Source of the DNA: DASVVT01 sp036386415
GTDB taxonomy: Bacteria > Acidobacteriota > Blastocatellia > Pyrinomonadales > Pyrinomonadaceae
Assembly: GCA_036386415.1 (NCBI GenBank)
Contig: DASVVT010000043.1
Coordinates: 1-63,822, forward strand
Reading direction: 5' to 3'
Length of the DNA: 63,822 bases
The notes beneath the pieces are model-generated. The model had not been told where the DNA came from, ran no database searches, and saw only the letters and a list, made by a program, of their open reading frames with translations. Below are positions 8,725-16,564 of this stretch, in pieces; position 1 is the stretch's first letter, and the number at the start of each line of letters is the position of its first letter. The translations under genes were made by a program, and so were the position numbers.

Positions 8725-8743
8725 AGGTGCTAGAGAGGAAGAG

Positions 8744-9106
8744 ATGAGCAATAGCTGTCGTGATGATGAGGGATGCTCGCTCGTTGAGCTTCCCGTAGCC
8801 TGCAACCTGTCCGAACAGGAGCTGCGAGGAAGGCGCGAGGCTTTAGCCTCAAACATCTACGGGGATGTCGAGCAGGTCTGTGAGCTAAAGGACGGCTACG
8901 CGTTTCGTTATCCGGGCGGCGAAGCGAGCGCGGGGAAGCTCCTTGAGTTCATCACGTTTGAGAGAAGATGCTGTCCCTTCATCACCTTCGAGCTTATCTT
9001 CGAGCCCGATCAAGGCCCCGTCTGGCTGCGGCTCAGGGGCACGGCGGGCGTCAAAGAGTTCATCAGGGAAGAGATGCGTATGCTCGGCACGAGAGATGAC
9101 GTCTGA
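8744..9106 (+). CDS. Conserved small cytoplasmic protein with a CC motif
   Basis: 120 aa. No named domain is recognised. The conserved-looking block FERRCCPFITFELIFEPD near residues 75-92 has a vicinal cysteine pair that could bind metal or be redox-active, and VWLRLRG..GVKEFI follows. Similar proteins occur beside metal-resistance genes in other bacteria, which is recalled rather than tested. The ATG at 8744 has a GAGAGGAAGAG leader and lies 19 nt after the MgtC-like gene, so it probably shares its transcript. Confidence 0.72.
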   Translation: MSNSCRDDEGCSLVELPVACNLSEQELRGRREALASNIYGDVEQVCELKDGYAFRYPGGEASAGKLLEFITFERRCCPFITFELIFEPDQGPVWLRLRGTAGVKEFIREEMRMLGTRDDV

Positions 9107-9168
9107 TCGGCGTAACCAATGTTAAGCAAACTTATTAGAGAGCCGCGCAAGCGGCACGAAGAAGGTAG

Positions 9169-9187
9169 CCAGACGTGCAACGTCTGG
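9169..9187 (+). repeat. Left REP-like hairpin of the transposase unit
   Basis: An 8-bp perfect stem CCAGACGT/ACGTCTGG around loop GCA. It is preceded by GAAGGTAG, which is repeated in inverse orientation at the right end. Confidence 0.85.
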
Positions 9188-9237
9188 AACTTGATCGGCA
9201 AGGTGATTGCGCGTTGAAGACGCGCCGACATAAATAG

Positions 9238-9684
9238 ATGCCATCAACACACACAAGCCTGCATTGCCATCTAGTCTTTTCCACGAAAGAGCGTGTGCCG
9301 TTGATTTCAAAAGAGTGGCGCGGAAACCTGCACGCTTATCTCGGTGGGATTGTGAAAGGCTTGGACGGTGTCCCGTTGGCAATCAGTGGAATAGAAGACC
9401 ACGTCCACTTGCTTGTCGGCTTAAAATCCTCGCATCGGCTTGATTATTTTTTGCGCGACCTGAAAGCGGATTCTTCCGAGTGGGTACATAAGGAGATTAG
9501 AAAAGGAAACTTCGCTTGGCAAAAAGGCTACGGCGCATTTACGGTCAGCCCGTCTAACCTCGCAGGCGTCAAGCGATATATTCTCAACCAGGAAGAGCAT
9601 CATCGGCGTAAGACTTTTCAAGAGGAATATATTGAACTATTACAAGCGAGCGGCATTGAATACGATGAGCGATATTTGTGGTGA
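9238..9684 (+). CDS. tnpA: Y1 transposase (IS200/IS605 TnpA or REP-associated, RAYT)
   Basis: 148 aa HUH single-strand transposase. The metal-binding HUH motif is in EDHVHLLVGL near residue 47; the catalytic tyrosine is probably the one in VKRYILNQEEHH near 119. Such enzymes recognise hairpins in single-stranded DNA and join DNA through a 5'-phosphotyrosine. The frame is intact with all key residues, so it may be active. The region from 9191 to 9237 is a non-coding leader. It may have inserted between the CC-motif gene and the amidohydrolase gene. Confidence 0.9.
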   Translation: MPSTHTSLHCHLVFSTKERVPLISKEWRGNLHAYLGGIVKGLDGVPLAISGIEDHVHLLVGLKSSHRLDYFLRDLKADSSEWVHKEIRKGNFAWQKGYGAFTVSPSNLAGVKRYILNQEEHHRRKTFQEEYIELLQASGIEYDERYLW

Positions 9685-9729
9685 GTATCTGGCGCATCTT
9701 CAATGCGCGAAACTCGACGCTTGACCGTT

Positions 9730-9748
9730 CCAGACGTTTCACGTCTGG
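9730..9748 (+). repeat. Right REP-like hairpin of the transposase unit
   Basis: Stem CCAGACGT/ACGTCTGG around loop TTC, an inverted copy of the left end. A second small hairpin (TGCGTC/GACGCA) follows at about 9761-9777. Confidence 0.85.
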
Positions 9749-9785
9749 CTACCTTCTGTTTGCGTCTGCCGACGCAAAGAAAGCT

Positions 9786-11144
9786 ATGACAATAACCACG
9801 CTTTACAGCGCGCGTTGGGTTCTGCCGATCTCAGGCGCTCCGATTGAGGACGGCGCGGTGGCCGTAGAGGGCGCGCACATCGCTGGCGTCGGCACGCGCG
9901 CTGCTCTGAGAGCTAGATTCCCGGAGGCGGTCGCGCAGGAGTTCGGAGAAGCGGCGATTCTGCCCGGCCTGGTCAACTGCCACTCGCATCTTGAGCTGAC
10001 TGTGATGCGCGGCTATCTGGAAGAGGGGGACTTTTCCGCCTGGCTCAAGAAGCTGACGAGAGCGCGCCTTGAACGCATGACGCCGGATGACTTTTACGTC
10101 TCCGCCGCCTGGGGCGCAGTTGAAGCGGCGCACGCGGGCGTGACCTGCCTCGGCGACGCGAGCGACGCGGCGAGCGCAAGCCTAACGGCACTGAGCGACG
10201 TTGGCTTACGCGGAATCGTTTATCAGGAGAGCTTCGGCCCAGACCCGCGAGTTGCCCATAAGCATTTTGAAGAGCTGCGTGAGAAGATTGCCAGGCTGCG
10301 TGAGCTTGAATGCGAGCGCGTGCGCGCAGGCGTATCGCCGCACGCGCCGTACACTGTGAGCGCACCGCAGCTTGAGTTGATCTCAGAGTTCGCGCTCTCC
10401 GAACAACTGCCCATGATGATGCACGCGGCTGAGTCTGAAGCCGAAACACGGTTGATGCTTGAGGGGCGCGGCTCATTTGCCGACGGCCTCGCGCAACGCG
10501 GCATAGAGTGGCGCGCGCCCGGTATCTCGACCATCCAATATCTCGCTCGCCACAATGTGCTGCGCGCACGCCCTCTGCTCGCGCACTGCATACGCGTGGA
10601 CGAGACGGATATGGAAACGATTAAAGAGGCGGGCGCGGCTGTCGCACACTGTCCGAAGTCGAACGCCAAATTAGGTCATGGACGCGCGCCCTATGCAGCC
10701 TTCGTCCAAAGCGGTATCACCACCGGCCTCGGAAGCGATTCCGTGGCGAGTAACAACACCTGTGACATACTGGAGGAGGCGCGCTTCGCTGTGATGCTCT
10801 CGCGAGCAGGCAGCGACCGTGTCAGTGAAGGTCGGATGATAAGCGCAGACGACGCGCTCAAGACTGCAACGCTCGGAGGCGCTCGCGCGCTCGGTCTAGA
10901 TCATCAAACGGGCGCGCTCGCAGAAGGCTTACAAGCAGACCTCACGGTCGTTGCTCTCACGGGCGCACATCAAATGCCTGTCTACGAACCGGCCAACGCG
11001 CTCATCTACGCCTCTTCAGGGCGCGACGTGCTGCTAACGATGGTCGCAGGAAGAGAGGTCTACCGGGACGGACACGTCCGCCATATTGACGAGGAGCGCC
11101 TTCGCGCACGCATGAAAGAGATTGCAAGGAAGATGAGCAAGTAG
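9786..11144 (+). CDS. Amidohydrolase (TRZ/ATZ deaminase family), possible aminofutalosine deaminase
   Basis: 452 aa metal-dependent hydrolase. The metal ligands are visible: HSHLELT (near 64), MHAAES (near 216), HCIRVDE and GSDSVASNN (Asp near 316). PHAPYTVS is the usual substrate-pocket motif. The family deaminates purine-type substrates; HLELT is more like aminodeoxyfutalosine deaminase (menaquinone synthesis) than MTA/SAH deaminase, but no other menaquinone gene is nearby, so that is only a suggestion. The ATG at 9786 was chosen because upstream sequence belongs to the transposase unit. The stop TAG lies at the edge of a heptad palindrome. Confidence 0.8.
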   Translation: MTITTLYSARWVLPISGAPIEDGAVAVEGAHIAGVGTRAALRARFPEAVAQEFGEAAILPGLVNCHSHLELTVMRGYLEEGDFSAWLKKLTRARLERMTPDDFYVSAAWGAVEAAHAGVTCLGDASDAASASLTALSDVGLRGIVYQESFGPDPRVAHKHFEELREKIARLRELECERVRAGVSPHAPYTVSAPQLELISEFALSEQLPMMMHAAESEAETRLMLEGRGSFADGLAQRGIEWRAPGISTIQYLARHNVLRARPLLAHCIRVDETDMETIKEAGAAVAHCPKSNAKLGHGRAPYAAFVQSGITTGLGSDSVASNNTCDILEEARFAVMLSRAGSDRVSEGRMISADDALKTATLGGARALGLDHQTGALAEGLQADLTVVALTGAHQMPVYEPANALIYASSGRDVLLTMVAGREVYRDGHVRHIDEERLRARMKEIARKMSK

Positions 11145-11285
11145 AAAGTAGACAGTAGTCAGTAGCCAGTAGAAAGAAAGCAGAGTGCTGGTTACGTTGC
11201 CCACTATGATTTATGATGAGTGCCATCCACCGCCGCGCCGGATTTTCTTTTCTACTGGCTACTGACTACTGTCTACTGTCTACTT
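11143..11285. repeat. Long heptad palindrome, GTAGNCA family
   Basis: Left arm 11143-11179 and right arm 11243-11285 with the same A-T-C order of variants as the element at 1-85. The longer loop (TATGATTTATGATGAG...CCGCC...TTTTCTTTT) resembles the loop of the element at 42124-42264, so these two look like copies of one longer element. Confidence 0.92.
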
Positions 11286-11298
11286 GAAAAGGATTTTG

Positions 11299-12282
11299 AT
11301 GATGAGAAGCATGGCGTCGGTGTTGCTATTATCGCTTGCGCTGAATGGCGCAGGCGCGGCGGGGTGTGAGACAAAACGGGACAAGAATCAGGCAGCGCAG
11401 GATGTGAAGACAGCGGGAAATAACAATGTGCCTGCTCCTGCGGCAGCGACGCCGACGCCTGAGCCTGCGACGAATGGAGCTGCAAGCGATGGTTTGAAGG
11501 TGTTGATGGAAGGCAGCCAGAGCGGCGTGGCCGATGCGTTCGTGGCGGTCGCGCGCGATGCGGAGACTTACGGCGCGCTGCGCGAAACGTTAGGCCGCTT
11601 GCCGGAGTTGAGTGCTGATTCGTTTAGGACGAGCGTAGTCGTCGCGGCGTTTCTGGGCAGGCGCACGACGGGCGGCTACAGCGTCCAGATCACAAGCGGC
11701 GAGGTGGGGTCGATACGCCTCTCGGAATCGCAGCCTCCGAAGGGTGCGATTGTCACACAGGCGCTCACCACCCCGTTCAAGGTCGTCTCCGTGCCCGTCG
11801 GCGACAAGCAACCGCTTTCGCTTGAGATGGAAGGTGGGTGGAAGAGCATGACGCGTCCCTTTAATGTGACGGGGGGCACGTTCACCGTGACGGGTGGATT
11901 CGCCGGAACGACGGAGGACTTCCGGCTCGAAGGCGGAATCGGCATCATGCGCGAGGGCAAGCTTGCCACGCTCGCTTTCGACCTGAAGGCTGCGAGCGGT
12001 ACGAAGACACGCGCCCTGAAAGATGTCGCCACAGGGGTCGTGCAGCCTGACGGCTCACTGATGATTACGCACATGGCCGCAGGCCCACTCGTGTCGCTAC
12101 CGCCCGGCGCACTGCGCGCTGACGGAAAATTGATCGACGGCGAAAGCAAGCTCACGCTCGCCTTCGAATCTCTGCCTTCAAACGTTGACGACGGCTACCA
12201 GGGCAAAGGCAGGCTGGAAGCCACAGCCTCCGCCCCGCCACCGCAGAAGAGAAAGCCTTTTTCTGAAGATCACCCCGTATAA
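11299..12282 (+). CDS. Secreted protein, probable lipoprotein, with PrcB-like domain
   Basis: 327 aa. The N-terminus (MMRSMASVLLLSLALNGAG) is a signal peptide ending at AAGC, so Cys is probably lipidated although the -3 residue is not ideal. A Thr/Pro/Ala-rich linker follows. VVVAAFLGRRTTGGYSVQI (about 115-133) matches the PrcB C-terminal domain of protease-complex partners. The C-terminal half has repeated beta-strand segments. ATG 11299 has AAAGGA upstream; a TTG at 11284 lies inside the repeat. No protease gene is adjacent, so the role is unknown. Confidence 0.72.
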   Translation: MMRSMASVLLLSLALNGAGAAGCETKRDKNQAAQDVKTAGNNNVPAPAAATPTPEPATNGAASDGLKVLMEGSQSGVADAFVAVARDAETYGALRETLGRLPELSADSFRTSVVVAAFLGRRTTGGYSVQITSGEVGSIRLSESQPPKGAIVTQALTTPFKVVSVPVGDKQPLSLEMEGGWKSMTRPFNVTGGTFTVTGGFAGTTEDFRLEGGIGIMREGKLATLAFDLKAASGTKTRALKDVATGVVQPDGSLMITHMAAGPLVSLPPGALRADGKLIDGESKLTLAFESLPSNVDDGYQGKGRLEATASAPPPQKRKPFSEDHPV

Positions 12283-12305
12283 TACCAAGTTGGAATCAAC
12301 AGAGG

Positions 12306-12404
12306 ACGGGGGACGATCCACGAAGTAACACTAATTGACACGAAGCAACACGAACAGAGGGGCTCTTTCGTGTGGTTTAGTGTTACTTCGTGGATCGTCC
12401 GCCC
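12306..12404. repeat. Palindrome, GGACGATCCACGAAG family
   Basis: A perfect 24-bp inverted repeat (12311-12334 with 12377-12400) encloses imperfect ACACGAAGCAACACGAA units. A second copy of the family is at 18866-18960. It lies between convergent genes and may act as a bidirectional terminator. Confidence 0.88.
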
Positions 12405-12431
12405 GCCTTCTTTTATTCTGCTTGCCTGGTA

Positions 12432-12896
12432 TTAGCCTTCTTCTACAACGTCGCCGACGCGAATCTTTCCATCCGTCAAAATCTGTGCGCGAAGACCGCC
12501 CCTGTGAACGAGGCCGCGTACGACCGCTCGATGGCTCAACCTTGCGAGGTGCGAGCAGGGCTCGCAGAGGCGTATGCCGCGCAGGCGTACGGAGCCTACC
12601 TGAAACTCCCGCCCGACCAGGTCATTGAGCGAGACTCCGCGCGTGACGACATTGCGACGCCCGCCACCCGCCTCCAACTTCACACCGAAGTCGCGCTTGA
12701 AATCCTCGATGGCTTCGATCTCAATCAGCGTCAGCTCATAATCAGGCAGTGGCTTCCAGAAAGTCCCCTCCTGATTGAAATAACGATCTCCTTCGAGCCC
12801 TCTGCCCGGCACCGCATGCGCTTCGCTCACAGACCTCATCGGCTCTCTGGCCGCCGCCGCGACGTAAATAGAATCAACGCTACCTTTCGACATCAT
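12432..12896 (-). CDS. MOSC domain protein
   Basis: 154 aa, a stand-alone MOSC domain as in the C-terminal part of molybdenum cofactor sulfurase and YiiM. Seen are GRGLEGDRY near 33, RRNVVTRGVSLNDL near 80, LCEPCSHL with the Cys that binds sulfur or molybdenum near 112, and GGLRAQIL..G.IRVGD near the end. Likely substrates are a molybdenum-cofactor-linked sulfur or an N-hydroxylated compound; no cofactor gene is nearby. Two adjacent ATGs are possible starts, and the leader is a heptad palindrome without a clear ribosome-binding site. Confidence 0.85.
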   Translation of the reverse strand: MMSKGSVDSIYVAAAAREPMRSVSEAHAVPGRGLEGDRYFNQEGTFWKPLPDYELTLIEIEAIEDFKRDFGVKLEAGGGRRNVVTRGVSLNDLVGREFQVGSVRLRGIRLCEPCSHLARLSHRAVVRGLVHRGGLRAQILTDGKIRVGDVVEEG

Positions 12897-12900
12897 TTCT

Positions 12901-12978
12901 CAGTAGCCAGTAGCCAGTAGAAAAGAAAAGCAGATGTCTTTCTTTTCTACTGGCTACTGTTTACTGTCTACTGTCTAC
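12901..12978. repeat. Heptad palindrome, GTAGNCA family
   Basis: Left arm 12901-12929 (CAGTAGC units) and right arm 12940-12978 with the inverse TGGCTAC/TGTCTAC units. It separates two minus-strand genes and overlaps the end of the aminotransferase gene. Confidence 0.9.
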
Positions 12979-14323
12979 AGCTCCTTATTGCTTCATCGAA
13001 AATCTCCAGCGCGACGTCTACGTGCTCGCGCGCGATGATGAGCGGCGGCGACCAGCGAATGGTGTTTACGCCGCAGCCGAGGACGATCAGGCCGCGCTCG
13101 AAGCAGGCGAACTCGACGCGGTCGCGCAAGATCGGCGCAGGCTTCATAGAGTCGCGGTCTTCGACGAACTCACAGCCGACCATCAGGCCGAGGCCGCGCA
13201 CGTCGCCGATGCAGTCATGCTTGTCCATCAGCTTGCGCAAACCTTCTTGCAGGTAGGCTCCGACCTCCGCGCTGTTGGCGACCAGCTCGCGTTCGAGCAG
13301 CTCTATGGTCTTCAGGGCGGAGGCCAGCGCGACCGGATTGCCGCCGAAGGTCGAAGCGTGTGCGCCGGGCTTCCAATCCATCAGGTCTGCCCGCGCGACC
13401 GTCGCTCCGAGCGGCAAGCCCGAAGCAATGCCCTTGGCGATGCAGATGATGTCCGGCTTCAGATCATGATGATCGCTGGCGAACATCTTGCCCGTGCGTC
13501 CCATCCCTGATTGCACTTCGTCTACGATGAGCAGGATGCCGTGTTCGTCGCAGATGCGGCGCAAGCCCTGCAAAAACTCTGTCGGCGCGGGGACGTAGCC
13601 TCCTTCACCCTGCACGCATTCGACCACTATCCCCGCACACTCTTCGGGCGGTACGGTCGTCTTGAAGAGTCTGTTCTCAATCCAGTCCAGACAGGCGCGG
13701 CTGACCGTAGAGGCGTCTGACTGTTGGCCTGTGAAGGGATGGCGGAAGACGTTCGGGTAAGGCACATGCGTGACATCGAGCGCCTGACGTTTGAAGCCTT
13801 TGCGCTGGGCTACCTTCGAGGAAGTGAGAGAGAGCGAGCCGAGCGTGCGGCCATGAAAGCTGTTGAAGAAGGCTATGAACTTCTCGCGTCCGGTCGCGTG
13901 CATGGCGAGCTTGAGCGCGGTTTCGACAGCCTCCGTGCCGCTGTTGGCAAAGTGCGTGCGCGTCGGGCTGGGCACGGGCGTGATCTCGTCCATCTTGCGC
14001 GCGAACTCAGGCATCTGGCGATAAAAGTAGTCCGTCCCGCACATGTGTATGAGCCGTTCGGACTGTTCGCGTATGGCGGCGACGATCTCCGGGTGACAGT
14101 GGCCGGTCGAGCAGACGGCCACACCTGCGTTGCAATCCAGGAAGATGTTCCCGTCCACGTCTTCAACCCACATCCCTTCGGCGCGTTCAGCGACCAGTTG
14201 CCAGGCGGGGCGCGGGTAAGAAGGCGTGACGTATTGCGCGTCAGCCGCGATGATCTCTTTGGCCTTCGGGCCGGGCAGAGCGGTCTTGATTTCAGGCCGT
14301 TTGGCCGGAGCAATCGTAGACAT
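12968..14323 (-). CDS. Class III aminotransferase (acetylornithine/4-aminobutyrate type)
   Basis: 451 aa PLP-dependent enzyme. Landmarks are GNIFLDCNAGVAV, FANSGTEAVETALKLA (phosphate-binding), FFNSFHGRTLGSLS, LLIVDEVQSGMGRTG with the PLP Asp, and CIAKGIASGLPLGA with the Schiff-base lysine. It is longer than ArgD and close to the GabT-like enzymes annotated as the acetylornithine aminotransferase family in archaea and Acidobacteriota; the amino donor cannot be fixed. ATG 14323 has AAGGAG 8 nt upstream and is preferred to the adjoining TTG. Confidence 0.88.
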   Translation of the reverse strand: MSTIAPAKRPEIKTALPGPKAKEIIAADAQYVTPSYPRPAWQLVAERAEGMWVEDVDGNIFLDCNAGVAVCSTGHCHPEIVAAIREQSERLIHMCGTDYFYRQMPEFARKMDEITPVPSPTRTHFANSGTEAVETALKLAMHATGREKFIAFFNSFHGRTLGSLSLTSSKVAQRKGFKRQALDVTHVPYPNVFRHPFTGQQSDASTVSRACLDWIENRLFKTTVPPEECAGIVVECVQGEGGYVPAPTEFLQGLRRICDEHGILLIVDEVQSGMGRTGKMFASDHHDLKPDIICIAKGIASGLPLGATVARADLMDWKPGAHASTFGGNPVALASALKTIELLERELVANSAEVGAYLQEGLRKLMDKHDCIGDVRGLGLMVGCEFVEDRDSMKPAPILRDRVEFACFERGLIVLGCGVNTIRWSPPLIIAREHVDVALEIFDEAIRSCRQ

Positions 14324-14480
14324 CAATCTTTCTCCTTTAAGAAAAGCAAGGGAAAACCATTAATGGATCAAGTTATTGCGGGCATGAAACGAGCAGGGCG
14401 AGAGGCTAGTCAGCGAAAAGGTTGGCGCGCCGCTCAATCGGACGGGAATGTGGATTGCGGAAGAACATAAGCGAAAAGAA

Positions 14481-14571
14481 GGAGACAGAAGACAGAACAC
14501 AGAATACAGAATGAAAAAACGGCAAATGGTTTCTTCTGTCTCCTGTATTCTGTATTCTCTATTCTGCTTTT
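14481..14571. repeat. Heptad palindrome, ACAGAAN family
   Basis: Left arm 14481-14514 (ACAGAAG, ACAGAAC, ACAGAAT, ACAGAAT) and right arm 14532-14571 (inverse, TTCTGTN units). It follows the cysS stop and precedes the aminotransferase start on the minus strand. The rest of 14324-14572 shows no gene. Confidence 0.9.
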
Positions 14572-14572
14572 G

Positions 14573-15976
14573 TCAACGCCGTTTCCAGCGCACGCCGTCC
14601 TTGGTGTCTTCGAGGGTGATGCCGCGCGCGGCGAGCTGGTCGCGTATGGCGTCGGCGCTGGCGAAGTCGCGTCGCCGCCGCGCCTCCTGGCGCTCGTCTA
14701 TGAGTGCCTGTATTTCGGCGTCGAGCATCTCAGCCCGCGTCCCGCTGCCGAAGATATTGAGCACGTGGTCGAAGCGACCAAGCAGCGCGATCATGTCGCG
14801 CTGATCGTCTGCGCGCAGGGCACAATCGGTGATGGCTGTGTTGACTTCGCGCGTCAGGTTGTGCAGCGCGGCCAGTGCGACAGACGTGTTGAGATCATCG
14901 TCGAGGCCAGCCTCGAAGCCTTCGAGCGCGCGGCGCGCGGCCTCCTGCATCCTTGGATTGCTGCCCGGCGTGCACATTGTCTCGCGCACGCGTATGTTGA
15001 AATCGCGCAGGCTGTTGACGGTCTTCTCGGCTCCGCGCAGGGCATCGAAGGTGAAGTTGAGCTGCTTGCGATAGGGCACGCTGAGGAGAAAGTAGCGTAT
15101 GGCCGCTGGGTCAAAGCCCATCTCGGCGAGGTCGCGGAAGGTGTAGTAGTTGCCCTTCGACTTCGACATCGTCTCGCCTTCGACCTTCAGGTGCTCTGCG
15201 TGCAGCCAGTATTTGACGAACTGTTTCCCGGTCGCGCCCTCGCTCTGCGCGATCTCATTCTCGTGGTGCGGAAAGATCAGATCGACGCCGCCCATGTGGA
15301 TGTCAAACGTCTCGCCCAGGTACTCCATGGACATCGCGGAGCACTCGATATGCCAGCCGGGACGACCGCGCCCCAGCTTCGTGTCCCAGGCGGGCTCATC
15401 CACTGACTCTGCGGCTTTCCAGAGCGCGAAGTCGCGCGCGTCCTCTTTCTCATAGCGATCCGTGTCGATGCGCTCGCTTGCGCCCGCGATGTTGCCCGCG
15501 AAGTTGATCTTCGAGAGCTTGCCGTATTCGGGAAAGGAGTTGATGCGATAATAGACGGAGCCTTCGGAAGCGTAGGCGTGGCCGCGCGCTTCGAGGCGTT
15601 CGATAATCGAGACCATCTGCCCGACGTGGCGCGTCGCGCGCGGCACATGTGTCGGGCGCGCCAGCCCGAGCGCGTCCCAATCCTCCCACAGCCCCTCTAT
15701 GTACTTCGCCGTGTACTCGTCAATCTCGACCCCCGCTTCCATCGAAAACTTGATGATGCGGTCTTCCACGTCCGTGATGTTCATCACGTGCGTCACGTGA
15801 TAGCCCTTGAACTCAAGATAGCGGCGCAGGATGTCCGCCACGATCATCGAGCGAAAGTTCCCGATCTGCGCGTAGCTATAAACGGTCGGCCCGCAGAAGT
15901 ACATCCCGACCTCGCCCTCGCGCAATGGATGAAACTCTTCCGACTTGCCTGTCAGTGTGTTGTGAAATCTCAGCAT
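14573..15976 (-). CDS. cysS: Cysteinyl-tRNA synthetase
   Basis: 467 aa, normal length for class Ia CysRS, which charges tRNA-Cys. Seen are MYFCGPTVYSYAQIGNFRS (zinc Cys and the HIGH-equivalent block), WHIECSAM and GGVDLIFPHHENEIAQ with the other zinc ligands, and MSKSKGN, the KMSKS loop. The C-terminal anticodon-binding helices end in DGVRWKRR. It is a monocistronic minus-strand gene, upstream of the aminotransferase after a palindrome. Confidence 0.96.
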   Translation of the reverse strand: MLRFHNTLTGKSEEFHPLREGEVGMYFCGPTVYSYAQIGNFRSMIVADILRRYLEFKGYHVTHVMNITDVEDRIIKFSMEAGVEIDEYTAKYIEGLWEDWDALGLARPTHVPRATRHVGQMVSIIERLEARGHAYASEGSVYYRINSFPEYGKLSKINFAGNIAGASERIDTDRYEKEDARDFALWKAAESVDEPAWDTKLGRGRPGWHIECSAMSMEYLGETFDIHMGGVDLIFPHHENEIAQSEGATGKQFVKYWLHAEHLKVEGETMSKSKGNYYTFRDLAEMGFDPAAIRYFLLSVPYRKQLNFTFDALRGAEKTVNSLRDFNIRVRETMCTPGSNPRMQEAARRALEGFEAGLDDDLNTSVALAALHNLTREVNTAITDCALRADDQRDMIALLGRFDHVLNIFGSGTRAEMLDAEIQALIDERQEARRRRDFASADAIRDQLAARGITLEDTKDGVRWKRR

Positions 15977-16227
15977 CGGTTTCTCACAAAGATTACTTCA
16001 GAAGGAATGATGCTGTGTCGGAGGCTTCCACGTCAAATCATCATGGCGGTCTCCAAACACTCAAGCACACGCCCGTTGACGCAGGCGGTGCTGACACGAG
16101 GTGTTGTGCCGCAATGGTCGTATCGCTATCTAGAGTGCGCGAAAACTGGAATCAGTCTTCTGAAGAATGGCTTCAACCCCTGCAAGCTTGAAGTCTATCC
16201 TGTGAAAATTGGCGTCAATTTAGATAT
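15977..16227. other. Non-coding region upstream of cysS
   Basis: About 250 bases before the hairpin cluster. A possible hairpin GGCTTCAA/TTGAAGTC lies at about 16173-16194. No protein signal is convincing on either strand. Confidence 0.5.
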
Positions 16228-16460
16228 GCGTAAGCGGCTCTGCCGCCTCGGCTGTGCGGAAAGCCTACGGCTTTCCGTCCGCTGCCTCTCTCCATATCCG
16301 GCGAGGCTATGCCTCGCCGACGGCAAGGCGCAGCCTTGCCAGAGAGAAAGTAAGCAAGTAACGGAAAGGCAGAGCCTTTCCGCACAGCCGAGGCGGCAGA
16401 GCCGCTTAGGCAGGCGATATAGCCGCTTGGGCAGGCGGCAGAGCCGCCGTGGCGAGAAAT
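16228..16460. repeat. Cluster of REP-like hairpins forming a large inverted repeat
   Basis: Two 47-base arms (16232-16278 and 16361-16407) are inverse copies that differ only in one inner hairpin loop. Each arm contains two small hairpins (GCGGCTCTGCCGC, and GGAAAG...CTTTCC). Between the arms are two more (GGCGAGGC/GCCTCGCC at about 16300-16318 and GGCAAGGC/GCCTTGCC at about 16322-16340), and one or two more follow (GGCGGCAGAGCCGCC near 16435-16449). All share the form NNN-GGC-loop-GCC-NNN. It is BIME-like and unrelated to the heptad arrays. Confidence 0.85.
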
Positions 16461-16564
16461 GCCCCTGGAGCGAAACCGTCAGCGCGACCGTCACGGGATA
16501 ATGAAATAGATTGGTGTTTAGCTGCATATCTGTTGTAGACGGCAAACAGAAAGGAGCTTAATCA

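Larger units (their letters stand above)
9161..9756 (+). mobile_element. RAYT/IS200-like unit bounded by inverted hairpins
   Basis: A 596-bp unit consisting of a Y1 transposase gene between two 30-base ends (9161-9190 and 9727-9756) that match as inverted repeats at 29 of 30 positions. Each end contains a hairpin with stem CCAGACGT/ACGTCTGG and a 3-nt loop. Classic IS200/IS605 ends are not inverted copies of each other; a transposase with REP-like hairpins in inverse order resembles a RAYT with its REP pair. No TnpB or accessory gene is present. Confidence 0.8.

Noticed and set aside
9238..9684. Proof that the Y1 transposase moves the heptad palindromes
   Set aside because: Its own hairpins (CCAGACGT) share no sequence with any heptad element; the link stays a hypothesis only.
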